From Gluconacetobacter diazotrophicus PA1 5 (GTDB lineage Bacteria > Pseudomonadota > Alphaproteobacteria > Acetobacterales > Acetobacteraceae): a stretch of DNA of 64,000 nt. A model generated the notes under the pieces. The model did not search any database, was not told the origin of the DNA, and worked only from the letters and a program-made list of their open reading frames with translations. The translations under genes were made by a program, and so were the position numbers. The stretch is taken from contig NC_011365.1 of NCBI RefSeq assembly GCF_000021325.1, forward strand, positions 1,398,501 to 1,462,500, in the 5' to 3' direction. Shown here in pieces: positions 1 to 9,419 of the stretch; the stretch's first letter is position 1, and each line of letters begins with the position of its first letter.

Positions 1-1
1 T

Positions 2-1635
2 CTCTACGAAGCTCCGTGGCTCATCGTGTTCGATCGAGACCATTGGGAGGGACGCGACAGCGAGCTGCGGAGCTTCCTACGGGGACTCGAACAGAGCGGC
101 CGCGCAGCATGCGTACTTGTGGTCACAGGCCCCTACGCGAGCATGGAGTTCATGAGTAGCTCTCGCTTTAAGGAGATTGACCAGCTTACGCACGAAATGC
201 CACGAGCCGGCGCGGTGGAGTTCGGCCAGCATCTCAATCAGTATCTTGCGCCCCACGGACCTGTCAGAAGGCGCGAGGAGTGGCAGGGATTCTTCCAAGC
301 CTCGGCCGTACACGCGGAAAGCGGCATCTCCTCCTTCTGGGTGGCGCTGTCCTTCTGGCTCCAACGGCAGATCGACATGAGCGAGACCGTACAGTCTTGG
401 CTGTTCAGGCAGTTCCAGAGCTCCGTCGTCGATCCGCAACTGCGCTCGACGCTCGTGGATATCGCCGCGATCAGCACCGAGAGACGTCCGCTACCGGAGA
501 CCATGCTCCCCGCAACCGTCGACTGGCCAGTGACTCAAAAACTCGAGGACCTGAGAACCATGATCGGCGCGATGGGCCTGATCAGATTGCGACTCGAGGG
601 AGACAGGTATTGGGCACTCGCACACGATATCTTAGGCCGATATCTGCTGAATGCGATCTACTATGATCGCTCCGCGCGGGAGGAATTCGGCTTCGGCGAG
701 GCTTCGAACACCGAGCATCTCCGCTTCCTCGCACTTCGGCGACTCTCGGCCAATCCCGCCTTGGGGAACGCATCCAACCGGGAGATCGCGGAGGACTTCG
801 CCGTCAACATCTTCAAGATCGATCCTGATCACGGCCACGGCACATTCGTGCCCTATTGGCGCGAGGCCCTGGCCGCCTTGGACGAAATGCCAAAGCTGCT
901 GTGGCAGACGAGCCGCGCCCTGCGGCACCACTCCGCGATCTCACGGCGACGCATCGCGAAAGACAAGGAGCTCTTCGGCCTGCCCGAGAGCGAGCGGTTG
1001 GACCTGCTGCGGCGGGCGGTCGAAGATATCCGGTTCGCTCTCGACATGATTCCCCGAGCCGAGGGCGAGGAGTCTGACCTCAACCTCTACAACTCGCTGG
1101 CGCGGGCATATCAGGACCTTCACGACGAGGCCGCCGCGACTGGCGCGGCGACCGACGAACTCGAACGCCTGCGAGGACTGGCGCGGGACGCGACGCGCCG
1201 AGCTTTCCAGCTCAATCCCGATAGTCCTTTCGTCGTGGAAACTTACGCGCGAAGTCTGCTTGGGGAGGCCAAGGCCAATCCGCTGAAGGCGGCGGGAAAC
1301 GCCATTGAGGTGCTGAACCTAATCTACTTGGAAATGGAGCGTGATCGCTCGGCACAGCGACGCTACGAGTTGAGCCGTCTGGCCGAGGTCGCTATCGAGA
1401 ATCTCCTCGTCACGGGGGGAAGGCACCGGAATTCCGATAACCCCGAGATCGCCCTGCTCGTCGCGGCGCTCGACGCGCTTACCCACGATGTACCCGATCT
1501 GGCCGGAGTGGGCCTTGGTGACTTTCCTGTCGAGAATCGATTGGAGGCCGCGCGGATACTCTCGAATCCGGACGTGCAGTCGAACCTGCAAGCCGTGCGG
1601 ATGCTTTACGCTCTCACATGCCTTGACAGGCCTAG
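2..1635 (+). pseudogene. STAND-like NTPase / TPR protein, 5'-truncated by window edge, interrupted by IS (left part)
   Basis: The frame is open from the first bases of the window, so the N-terminus (including any Walker A and effector domain) lies outside. The visible start resembles a Walker B/sensor stretch: hydrophobic LIVFD near the edge, then VLVVTGP about 28 residues on. A winged-helix-like block (DLRTMIGAMGLIRLRLEG...YWALAHDIL) follows about 170-210 residues after position 26. Beyond about residue 300 the protein is helical and TPR-like (paired helices, AFQLNPDSPFVVETYA). That order fits a STAND ATPase with a C-terminal sensor. An IS701-like element inserted at a CTAG target ends the reading. 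The gene resumes in frame at 4255 once the element and one CTAG copy are removed. Codon use is less GC-rich than in the genes beyond 6.8 kb. The exact family is not recognised; a role in phage defence is inference. Confidence 0.6.
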
Positions 1636-1982
1636 CACTACAGTTGCGTTTTTCTGAGAGTTCTGAATCTATGGGTAACCATGATTCTGAACGAGATGAA
1701 TAGCGCAGCTTCGGTCGAGGATGTTCTGGCTCTGACGCTGGAGGCGCTGCGGGACGCCAAGGAGCGAATGCGCCCGGTATTCGGCCAGGAGCGGGTGGCG
1801 GCATCGGCAGGCCGGTTTCTGGAAACACTACTGGGCAACGAGCCGCGCAAGACCGGCTGGATGCGGGCTGAAGCTGCGGGCGATCCGGGGCCATGGCGAC
1901 AGCAGGCCCTGCTTGGACGCGGTGACCTTGCCCCCTGAAATGCCCTCGCATTGAAGTAAGGTCTGTCCACTGGAGACAGACG

Positions 1983-2249
1983 ATGAAGAAAGCGCGATTT
2001 ACGCAGGACCAGATTATCGGGGTCCTGAAAGAGCATCAGGCGGGCGCTACGGCTGCGGATCTGTGCCGCAAGCACGGGATCAGTGACGCGACCTTCTACA
2101 CCTGGCGGTCGAAATACGGCGGGATGGAGGTGTCGGAAGCGCGGCGCCTCAAGGCTCTTGAAGAAGAGAACGCGAAGCTGAAGCGGCTTCTGGCGGAGAG
2201 CGTGATGGACGTCTCGACGCTGAAGGAACTACTGGCAAAAAACTCGTGA
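1983..2249 (+). CDS. IS3-family transposase OrfA
   Basis: 88 residues with an N-terminal HTH ([36 protein letters not shown]) and a leucine-rich coiled coil ([20 protein letters not shown]), the standard OrfA layout for binding the IS ends. The gene ends in A-AAA-AAC followed by TCG TGA, a canonical -1 slippery heptamer at about 2239-2245. Slippage there fuses OrfA to OrfB (reading [14 protein letters not shown]), giving the OrfAB transposase. It overlaps OrfB by four bases (GTGA). Confidence 0.92.
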   Translation: MKKARFTQDQIIGVLKEHQAGATAADLCRKHGISDATFYTWRSKYGGMEVSEARRLKALEEENAKLKRLLAESVMDVSTLKELLAKNS

Positions 2250-3100
2250 CGCCCGGTTTGCGGCGGGAAGCCGTGACCTGGGCGATCCGGGAGAAAGAGT
2301 ATTCGCAGCGACGGGCCTGCCGGCTGATCGGCATGGACCCGAAGACCTGGCGCTATGCGTCACGCCGCCCGGATGATGCCGCAGCGCGCGGGCGGCTGCG
2401 CGAACTGGCTGGGGAGCGACGGCGATTTGGCTACCGGCGACTGCATATCCTGCTCGGCCGGGAAGGAATGACGATGAACCACAAGAAGCTGTTCCGGCTG
2501 TATCGCGAAGAGGGGCTGTCGGTCCGCAAGCGTGGCGGCCGGAAACGGGCGCTGGGCACGCGCTCGCCGATGATGCTGCCCGACGGGCCGAACCAGCGCT
2601 GGAGCCTGGATTTCGTCTCGGATGCATTGAACAACGGACGGCGCTTCCGGGTGCTGACGGTGGTCGACGACTACACGCGCGAATGTCTGGCGCTGGTGGC
2701 GGACACCTCGTTATCAGGCGAACGCCTCGGTCGTGAACTCGACCGGATCGGCGAGCATCGCGGCTGGCCGCTGATGATCGTTAGCGACAATGGCACCGAG
2801 ATGACATCGAACGCGATCCTGGCCTGGCAGCAGAAGCGATCGGTGCTGTGGCACTATATCGCACCGGGCAAGCCGCAGCAGAACGGGTTCGTCGAGAGCT
2901 TCAACGGCCGGTTCCGCGACGAATGCCTCAATGAGCATCTGTTCCGTAACATCGCCCACGCTCGGACGGTCATCGAGGACTGGCGGGCCGACTACAACGC
3001 CGTCAGGCCTCACACCAGCCTCAATGGCATGACGCCAGAGGCTTTCGCTCAACACGCCACCAAGGCATACAACAATACACAGACCCTAACTCAAAACTGA
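2246..3100 (+). CDS. IS3-family transposase OrfB (DDE integrase core)
   Basis: 284 residues in the -1 frame relative to OrfA, nominally starting at a GTG that overlaps the OrfA stop but probably expressed mainly as an OrfAB frameshift product. An HTH_21-like region ([12 protein letters not shown]) precedes the rve catalytic core. The three acidic residues are visible in [17 protein letters not shown] and [20 protein letters not shown]. The end shows the common ...[15 protein letters not shown] motif. No internal stop or deletion is seen. Confidence 0.93.
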   Translation: MTPGLRREAVTWAIREKEYSQRRACRLIGMDPKTWRYASRRPDDAAARGRLRELAGERRRFGYRRLHILLGREGMTMNHKKLFRLYREEGLSVRKRGGRKRALGTRSPMMLPDGPNQRWSLDFVSDALNNGRRFRVLTVVDDYTRECLALVADTSLSGERLGRELDRIGEHRGWPLMIVSDNGTEMTSNAILAWQQKRSVLWHYIAPGKPQQNGFVESFNGRFRDECLNEHLFRNIAHARTVIEDWRADYNAVRPHTSLNGMTPEAFAQHATKAYNNTQTLTQN

Positions 3101-4254
3101 GGGCACGTTCGGGGCAGGGTCAGCGGGCATTGGGACGCCGATGCATTGCGGGACGTCGTGCGCGATCATGTTGTCGAGCATCTGGGGGATGCCGACGCGG
3201 TACTGGTGGTCGACGAGACTGGTTTCCTCAAGAAGGGCTCTGCATCATGCGGAGTGGGACGGCAATATACCGGGTCTGCCGGCAAGATCACGAATTGCCA
3301 GATTGGCGTGTTCGCAGCCTATGTCTCTGACAAGGGGCATGCTTTTCTCGACCGGGCTTTGTATCTGCCGAAAGCCTGGACTGAAAAGCCTGAGCGGTTG
3401 GCGGCGGCCCATGTGCCGGGCGATGTCACGTTTGCCAGCAAACCGTCCCTGGCCACCGCGATGATCGGCCGGGCGCTTGCGGCCGATGTGCCGTTCCGGT
3501 GGGTGGCTGGCGACAGCGTCTATGGCGTCGGTGAACTGGAAATGGCTTTGCGCCGCGCAGGCAAAGGCTTCGTCCTTGGCGTCAACGCCAATCACTGGTT
3601 CCATTCCTGGCGTCCGGACATCCACTGGTCCGGCGAGGCGCGCGAAATCATCAAGACCCTGCCGGACGAGACCTGGGTCCGCTGTTCCGCCGGACGCGGC
3701 ACCAAGGGCGAACGACTGTATGACTGGCTGTATTGCCCGATGGCCGATCTCGAGGCCTCCGAATATTCAGGTATCTCAACCGGGATATGGACCCGTGGGC
3801 TGCTGGTCCGGCGTAATCCCTCCGATGGCGATCTGGCATATTTCACGACCTGGTGCCCTCAGGGAACACCGCTTGAGATCTTGGTGCGTGTCGAGGGCAC
3901 GCGCTGGCGAATCGAGGAAGGGTTCGAGACCGCCAAGAACGAATTCGGACTCGACCATAATGAAACCCGTTCCTGGCATGGCTGGCACCGTCACGTCTCG
4001 TTGGTCATGCTGGCTTACGCCATGATGGCCGCTGTGCGGTCCCAGGCCAACGCCATGGCGCTCAAAAAAAGCCAGTTGCACAAACGCGGCCGCTCATCCG
4101 CTGGTCAATCCAGGAAATCCGCCGCCTCGCCGTGAAAATTACCCGAAGCCGCGCCTCCATCGAGCATATCCTCCGATGGTCGTTCTTTCGACGTGCTCAT
4201 CAGGCCGCAGCATACCTCTCGCGCCTCAGGGCAAAAACGCAACTGTAGTGCTAG

Positions 4255-4681
4255 GGCGTTCGAAGCTCAGCTCTCGCTCCTGGAGGCGCTCCTTTCCGGG
4301 GGATATCCGGTCAGCCCTCAACAGCGCCTCGAACTGGCCGTCCTCCTACACCAACGCGGCCGGTACGAGGACGCGGAGCATCTCTTCAAACAACTGCGAC
4401 CGCTGTGGCGCACGGGCGAGTTCTTCGTGCAGGTGCCGGACCGACTTCGATGGTTACTGGATGTGAACGCGGACAATCGGCTTCAGGTAACCGCACGTGT
4501 AACGGCTGGAGGAGAGGGCCGCGGCTTCGCGAATATCCAGGAGATGCGGAACCTCAGCGTGCCCTTCCGAGCCCCCGAGTTCGGATTGAAGCAGATCAGG
4601 CCCAGCACCCAGATCCGGGGCTACGTGTCGTTTGCCCACAATGGTCCCTTCCTCCGCCCCCTGACAGCTTTGGCGCGTTAG
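4255..4681 (+). pseudogene. STAND/TPR protein, C-terminal part (right of the IS insertion)
   Basis: After excision of the IS701-like element and one CTAG, the reading ...LTCLDRP joins RAFEAQLSLLEALLSG with no frameshift, giving about 686 visible residues in total. The first half of this part continues the helical repeats (RLELAVLLHQRGRYEDAEHLFKQL is TPR-like). The last ~75 residues, from about RLRWLLDV on, look beta-rich and unlike TPR (LQVTARVTAGGEGRGF, LSVPFRAPEFG, RGYVSFAHNGPFLRP), suggesting a small terminal beta domain. The stop at 4679-4681 is three bases before the next start, so the two genes were one operon. Function not recognised. Confidence 0.6.
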
Positions 4682-4684
4682 GCC

Positions 4685-5399
4685 ATGTCAGGATTGATGG
4701 AGAGCTTTGCTGCGCGACTAGGTTGGACTCTCGCGAAGGTGAATATACTGGTCGAGGGAACACACGACGTCTCTCTAATCACACATGCTGCAAGCCTCTT
4801 TTGTAAGGTGACCGGCGTGAAACTACTCGGACCTGACCTTGCGGTAATAGCCGCGGGCCTTGGAAATGAAGGGGGGGGTGGACGGAATAAACCGACGGCT
4901 TCCAACCCTTCGTCAAGTAGCCGCGGCAGATCCGGACAAAAGCGGAAAGTTGAGGTATCGCTTCTTGGGACTCTATGACAACGACAGAGCGGGGAGGAGA
5001 GCGTTCGCGGCCATATCCTCATACGATGCGACCATCAAGAAGTGCTCTGAAGTCTTCCTGCTTCGCCCGGAGATGTCTCTGAAGGGCGGCGCTGATCATC
5101 GGATCGTCCAGCAGCGCTTCGAACGCGATAACGAACCGTACAAAGACCTGGATTGGGAGATGGAGGATCTAATACAGCCTACCTTTCTAGATCTCTTCGA
5201 GGACGAATTCCCTACCGCAGTTCGCCATCGGACCACCATCTTAGATCGAACCCATCGAGACTTCACAGAGCAGGGCAAGCGAGATCTTATTAGATTCGTC
5301 AAGCAGCACGCGACCCTCGACGAGTTGTTGGACGTAATCAGGCTTATCCGCGCACTTCGGGACTACGGTCACTTGCGGAGTGACCACATCATTGTCTGA
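4685..5399 (+). pseudogene. TOPRIM-domain protein, frameshifted at a G8 tract
   Basis: The start ATG lies three bases after the stop of the STAND/TPR gene. The N-terminal part has a TOPRIM-type NILVEGTHDVSLI (conserved Glu). The frame is lost in eight G at 4871-4878, and a stop follows at about 4976-4978. With seven G the reading continues EGGVDGINRRLPTLRQVAAADPD into the second frame, reaching LGLYDNDRAG, the TOPRIM DxD motif, and a helical C-terminus to 5399. The restored product would be about 237 residues. OLD-family and topoisomerase/primase TOPRIM domains share these acidic residues, so nuclease or related metal-dependent chemistry is plausible. The shift could be mutation, slippage (phase variation) or sequencing error. 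Confidence 0.6.
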
Positions 5400-5615
5400 C
5401 CATCGTAGCCGCTCCAAGGCTCCACGCGTTCAGTTCATGGCGCATAGCGTCCGTCACCCGTCGTCGAACGTACGACCTGAAACACCTACCAGGCGTTCCG
5501 AAGCGGACGGTCAGCACTCCCGCCAAACCCGCCATAAAGGGACTTCCCGAACGCTCCACGCAGCACGCGTCCGAGCCACAGGTAGGGACGCAATTGCGTC
5601 ATACCAAAGGCCGTA

Positions 5616-6751
5616 GCCACTGACTCGTGTGTGAAGTGACGAACGGCGCCGGCTCTGATTCTCTTGATTTTGGGAGGATCTGGCAGATGACGAGAGCGGT
5701 GAAGCTACGGGATGACTATTCGGCCTCTGATCTGAGGCGACTTGCGGCGCGCAGCCGGCAGGCGAACGCTGCGCGCCGGCTTCTGGCCCTGGCGGCGATC
5801 CGTGACGGGGCCAGCCGCACCGATGCGGCCCGCGTAGGCGGCATGGACCGCCAGACGCTGCGGGACTGGGTTCACCGCTTCAATGCTGAAGGGCCGGATG
5901 GCCTGCGCGATCATCTGCACGCAGGGCCGGCCTGCCGCCTGAGCGGGGCACAGCAGGCCGAATTGAAGGCCCTGGTCGAGGCGGGGCCGGATCGGCAGCG
6001 TGATGGCGTGGTGCGCTGGCGCCGGGTCGATCTGCAACGCGTGATCGAAGAGCGCTTCGGCGTCGTCTATCATGAGCGTCATGTGTCCACTCTACTGAAA
6101 CGGCTTGGTTTTTCCTATGTCAGCGCCCGGCCACGTCACCCGGGTCAGGACGCTGGCGTCATGGAGGCATTCAAAAAAACTTCCCCCGCATCCTGAATGC
6201 CCATACCGGCCATCTGCCCAAGGGCAAGCCGATCGAGATCTGGTTCCAGGACGAGGCCCGGATCGGCCAGAAGAACGGCATCGTCCGACAATGGGCCCGG
6301 CGTGGCACGCGGCCACGCCAGCCGGCTGATCAGCGCTACGAGAATGCCTGGCTGTTCGGCGCGATCTGTCCGGCGCGTGGCAAAGCCGCCGGCCTGGCGC
6401 TCCCGTTCATCGGCACCGCCAGCATGCAACTGCACATCGAGGAAATCTCGCGCTGCGTCGTCCGCGGTGCCCACGCCGTCGTGCTGCTCGATCGCGCAGG
6501 ATGGCATACCACCGACAAGCTGAAGCTGCCCCGCAATATCAGCCTGATCTTCCTGCCGTCCCGCGCGCCCGAACTGAACCCGGTCGAAAATGTCTGGCAG
6601 TTCCTGCGCGCCAACTGGCTGTCCAACACCGTCTTCGACGGCATCGATCATATCATCGACGCCGCCTGTTCCGCCTGGAACAAGCTTGCCGCCCTGCCTG
6701 ACACCATCCGATCCATCGGGCTCAGAAAGTGGGCTCACACAGGTCTGTGTC
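5616..6751 (+). mobile_element. IS630-family element at a TA target
   Basis: The transposase is bracketed by imperfect inverted ends: GCCACTGACTCGTGTGTGA from 5616, and GACACAGACCTGTGTGA read inward from 6751. Each abuts TA (5614-5615 and 6752-6753), the target duplication used by IS630/Tc1-type elements. Length is about 1.14 kb. The right end lies 14 bases from the 3' end of phr, so the insertion did not disrupt phr. With the IS701/IS3 nest it brackets the STAND/TOPRIM locus. End assignment is by eye and could be off by a few bases. Confidence 0.8.
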
Positions 6752-6756
6752 TATAA
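5687..6756 (+). CDS. IS630-family transposase, two frames joined by a -1 shift on A7
   Basis: The start ATG is preceded by GGGAGGA at good spacing. The first frame (5687-6196) holds an HTH domain (ASRTDAARVGGMDRQTLRDWVHRFNAEG) and winged-helix continuation. At 6173-6179 seven A sit as AAA-AAA-A. A -1 shift changes KKTSPAS-stop to KKNFPRILNAHTG and enters the DDE_3 catalytic part: IEIWFQDEARIG, VLLDRAGWHTT, PELNPVENVWQFLR carry the D, D and E. IS630 elements with this two-frame layout are known. The final TAA lies just outside the inverted repeat, formed with flanking DNA. Confidence 0.85.
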
Positions 6757-6765
6757 CCGTTGGTA

Positions 6766-8157
6766 TCAGATCATCTTCCAGGCCGCCAGGGCCCGTTCTC
6801 GCGCTGCGCGATGATCCACGATGGGCGCGGGATAGGGATGGGTTGCGCCTGATTCCCATGGGGCGTGGATGGCGTCGTCGGACAGATGCGCAAGCTCGGG
6901 CACCCAGCGGCGGATATAGACGCCGTGGGGATCGAATTTCCGGGACTGCAGAATGGGGTTCATGACGCGGAAATAGGGCGCGGCATCCACGCCTGTGCCG
7001 GCGTTCCACTGCCAGTTCATCGGGTTGCTGGCCGGATCATGGTCGACCAGCGTGTCGGCAAACCAGCGCTCGCCTTCCCGCCAGTCGATCAGCAGGTGCT
7101 TGACCAAAAATGACGCCGCTACCATGCGGACGCGGTTATGCATCCACCCGGTGTGCCAGAGTTCCCGCATTCCGGCATCGACCAGGGGATATCCCGTCTG
7201 GCCCCGCTGCCACGCCGCAAGGCCCCCGGGATCGTGACGCCAGGGCATGGCGTCGAACTCCGGCCGCAGATTCCGGGTCGCGAGATCCGGGTTGAAGAAC
7301 AGGAGCGACCACGCGAAATCCCGCCAGCCGAGTTCCATCAGGAACTTGTCCGGACAGGCCTTCCGCGTGGCCGCGTGCCACACCTGTGCCGGGCTGACAT
7401 GGCCAAATCGCAGAAAGGGAGACAGCCGGGAGGTCGCCTCATCCCCGGGGAAATCGCGGGCGGTAGCGTAGCCGGCCCCGTCATGCCGGAGAAAATCGGA
7501 AAGCTGGTCGCCCGCTTCCTCCTCACCCGGCGACCACATGTCGCGCAGTCCGCCCGCCCAGTCCGGGTGGCGCGGCAGCAATCCATCCTGCTCGTGCCGC
7601 GTGATCAGGCTGTCCGGCATCGGGGGGGGAGGGGCGAAGACGAGTCTTTCCGGCGCGGGATGGGGCGGAAAGGGCGCCGGAAGCGCACAGGCGGCGCGCC
7701 AGAAGGCGGTAAAGATCTTGTATGGGGCACCCGAGCGCGTACAGACGCTCCATGGTTCATGTAGAAGGGCACCGGGGAAACTGCGGACCGTGAGGCCCCG
7801 CGCCCTGAGATCCGCCTTGATGGCGGTATCGGCCTCGCGTCCCGCCGGATCGTAGCGGCGATTCCAGAATACGGCGCCCGCGCCCGTCTTCCGGACGATT
7901 TCCGCCAGAACCGCCCGGGCCGCGCCGCGAAAGACATGAAGGGCGCCCCCCATCCCGCGCAGGGTTTCGTCCAGCGAGCGGATCGCGCCGTGCAGCCACC
8001 ACCGCGCCGCGGCACCGGGCAGATGGGCATCATCGAGAATGACGATACAGAGAGTCGGCTGGCCCCGTTTTTCCGCCTCGAGCAACGCCATGTTGTCCGC
8101 GATGCGGAAATCCTCGCGAAACCAGACGATGGTCGGGGCAGGCGCCAGGTTCACCAT
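6766..8157 (-). CDS. phr: Deoxyribodipyrimidine photolyase
   Basis: 463 residues, normal for class I CPD photolyases, which split UV-induced pyrimidine dimers with FADH- and an antenna cofactor. The N-terminal Rossmann-type domain begins TIVWFREDFRIADN. The FAD-binding C-terminal domain shows GYPLVDAGMRELWHTGWMHN, RMVAASFLVKHLLIDWREGE and DHDPASNPMNWQW, with NPILQSRKFDPHGVYIRRWVPEL near the end. The IS630 element ends just downstream of the stop. The start at 8157 (MVNLAPAPTIVWF) places the core at the usual distance. A cryptochrome cannot be formally excluded, but the motifs favour repair activity. Confidence 0.93.
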   Translation of the reverse strand: MVNLAPAPTIVWFREDFRIADNMALLEAEKRGQPTLCIVILDDAHLPGAAARWWLHGAIRSLDETLRGMGGALHVFRGAARAVLAEIVRKTGAGAVFWNRRYDPAGREADTAIKADLRARGLTVRSFPGALLHEPWSVCTRSGAPYKIFTAFWRAACALPAPFPPHPAPERLVFAPPPPMPDSLITRHEQDGLLPRHPDWAGGLRDMWSPGEEEAGDQLSDFLRHDGAGYATARDFPGDEATSRLSPFLRFGHVSPAQVWHAATRKACPDKFLMELGWRDFAWSLLFFNPDLATRNLRPEFDAMPWRHDPGGLAAWQRGQTGYPLVDAGMRELWHTGWMHNRVRMVAASFLVKHLLIDWREGERWFADTLVDHDPASNPMNWQWNAGTGVDAAPYFRVMNPILQSRKFDPHGVYIRRWVPELAHLSDDAIHAPWESGATHPYPAPIVDHRAARERALAAWKMI

Positions 8158-8169
8158 CCTACCCGGATG

Positions 8170-8499
8170 TCACTTGGGCAGGTCGCCCAGCAGGGCGCGC
8201 ACGCGGGCGCGTACGTCGTCGGCCTGGGGGCGTTCGAGGGCGGCGCGCAGGCGCATCATCTGGCGGCGGGCGTCGTAAAGCTGGTCCAGCAGGGACAGGA
8301 CCAGGGGCATGCCGTCGTTACCGATGCCCAGATCGGTGGTCAGTTCCACGATCAGGCGGGCGCGGGCGACGTCGATGTCGTGGAAGACGTAGTGCCCGGG
8401 CTCGCCCTCCGGCCGCAGCCAGGCGACGTCGATCCAGTGTTCGACGTCCGCGACCGTCACGTTACCGACGCGCAGGCACAGAGTTTCGATCGTGATCAT
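8170..8499 (-). CDS. cbpM: CbpM-type modulator of the DnaJ-like co-chaperone
   Basis: 109 residues, MerR-like helical small protein. Its gene start overlaps the end of the cbpA-like gene by four bases (ATGA), so the pair is translationally coupled. In enterobacteria CbpM binds the J-domain of CbpA and inhibits it. Visible features are the central FHDIDVARARLIVELTTDLGIGNDGMPLVLSLLDQLYDARRQM and a charged C-terminal helix, which match the family. Assignment rests on both sequence and gene context. Confidence 0.8.
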   Translation of the reverse strand: MITIETLCLRVGNVTVADVEHWIDVAWLRPEGEPGHYVFHDIDVARARLIVELTTDLGIGNDGMPLVLSLLDQLYDARRQMMRLRAALERPQADDVRARVRALLGDLPK

Positions 8500-9419
8500 G
8501 TCGTGCTTCCCCCGGCAGGCGCCTCCGGCGGGGTCCAGGATTTCAGGAAGTCTTCCAGCGCCGCGTCGGTCGGGCCGATCACGACCTTCAGCGTGACGTA
8601 CAGATTGCCCGCCTCGCGCTTCCCATGGGCCTTTACCCCGCGCCCGCGCAGGCGCATCAGGCGGCCGGTGTCGGAATGGGCGGGAATGTTCATCGAGACC
8701 GGGCCGCCCGGGGTCGGGACCGTGACCGAGCCGCCCAGCACCGCGACCTTCAGCCCCACCGGCAGCGTCATGCGGATATCGTTGCCGTCACGCGTGTAAT
8801 CCGGGCTGGGCGCGATGCTGATCGTGATCAGCGCATCGCCCGCCGGGCCGCCCTGATGGCCCTCGCCCCCTTTGCCCCGCAGGCGCAGGACCTGACCGTC
8901 CTCGATGCCCGGAGGGATCTTGACGTCCAGCGTGCCGCCGCCCGGCAGGGTAATGCGCGACGTGCCGCCATTGACCGCATCGGCGAAGCTGACGGTCAGG
9001 GAGAAATTGCGGTCCTCGCCCCGCGCCGGCCCCTGGGGGCGGCGGCGGTAGCCGCGCTGCTGGCCGAACATCGACCCGAAGATGTCGCCCAGATCGTCTT
9101 CCGAAAAACCGCCGCCGCCGGCGGAATAGCGAAACCCCTGCGCGCCCTCGGCATGGTCGCGATAACCGCCCCCGCCGGGCGCCCAGCCGCGTTCCTGGCC
9201 GGCGGCATCGATCTCGCCCCGGTCGAAGCGCGCGCGCTGTTCCGCGTCGGACAGCAGCGCATGCGCCGTGCCGATCGCCTTGAACTTTTCCTCCGCCGCC
9301 TTGTCGCCCGGATTCAGGTCGGGGTGCCAGGCCTTGGCCAGCTTGCGATAGGCCTTGCGAATATCGTCCTGGCTGGCCGTGCGCGACACGCCCAGGATTT
9401 CGTATGGATCGGTGCTCAC
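8496..9419 (-). CDS. cbpA: DnaJ-class co-chaperone (CbpA/DnaJ type II)
   Basis: 307 residues. The N-terminal J-domain (1-70) has YEILGVSRTASQDDIRKAYRKLAKAWHPDLNPG with the HPD tripeptide that stimulates DnaK ATPase. A Gly-rich linker (about 85-135) follows, then the DnaJ C-terminal substrate-binding beta domains (from NFSLTVSFADAVNGG to the end). It lacks the Cys-rich zinc-finger repeats of canonical DnaJ, which marks it as a CbpA-type protein. cbpM follows with a four-base overlap. Likely cytoplasmic, acting with DnaK in protein folding. Confidence 0.9.
   Translation of the reverse strand: MSTDPYEILGVSRTASQDDIRKAYRKLAKAWHPDLNPGDKAAEEKFKAIGTAHALLSDAEQRARFDRGEIDAAGQERGWAPGGGGYRDHAEGAQGFRYSAGGGGFSEDDLGDIFGSMFGQQRGYRRRPQGPARGEDRNFSLTVSFADAVNGGTSRITLPGGGTLDVKIPPGIEDGQVLRLRGKGGEGHQGGPAGDALITISIAPSPDYTRDGNDIRMTLPVGLKVAVLGGSVTVPTPGGPVSMNIPAHSDTGRLMRLRGRGVKAHGKREAGNLYVTLKVVIGPTDAALEDFLKSWTPPEAPAGGSTT

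Larger units (their letters stand above)
1923..3122 (+). mobile_element. IS3-family element (IS407-group-like), nested in the IS701-like element
   Basis: The left end reads TGACCTTGCCCCC from 1923. The right end, read inward on the other strand from 3122, reads TGACCCTGCCCC. Both ends also contain GCCCTC a few bases further in, giving imperfect terminal inverted repeats. GCGG flanks both ends (1919-1922 and 3123-3126), a 4-base target duplication, which is the size known for the IS407 group. Length is 1200 bp. It carries the usual two overlapping genes. Both look intact, so this copy may be active. Confidence 0.9.
1681..4248 (+). pseudogene. IS701-family transposase, interrupted by IS3 element and frameshifted
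   Basis: The N-terminal part (1681-1922) carries RVAASAGRF and NEPRKTGWMRAEAAGDPGPW, typical of IS701-family transposases. The rest resumes at 3127 in the same frame after the nested element and one copy of GCGG are removed, restoring LLGRGHWDAD. DDE-domain landmarks are DETGFLKKG near 3210, then GDSVYG near 3510 and WRIEEGFETAKNEFGLDH near 3905. A second lesion is a run of seven A at 4064-4070, where the frame runs on to a premature stop at 4135. A -1 shift there restores KPVAQTRPLIRWSIQEIRRLA, and the frame then continues to a TAG at 4246-4248 inside the right inverted repeat. Whether the shift is programmed or a mutation cannot be told. The nested insertion makes this copy non-functional. 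Confidence 0.85.
1632..4254. mobile_element. IS701-family-like element with CTAG target duplication, itself split by an IS3 element
   Basis: Inverted repeats of 18 bases, each beginning CACTACAGTTGCG, occupy 1636-1653 and (inverted) 4233-4250. They are bounded by CTAG at 1632-1635 and 4251-4254, read here as the 4-base target duplication; IS701-family elements are known to use such targets. The symmetric match extends one further base on each side. Subtracting the nested 1923-3122 insertion and its 4-base duplication leaves about 1.4 kb, normal for the family. The single transposase gene occupies almost the whole element, and its stop codon lies inside the right inverted repeat. Confidence 0.85.
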
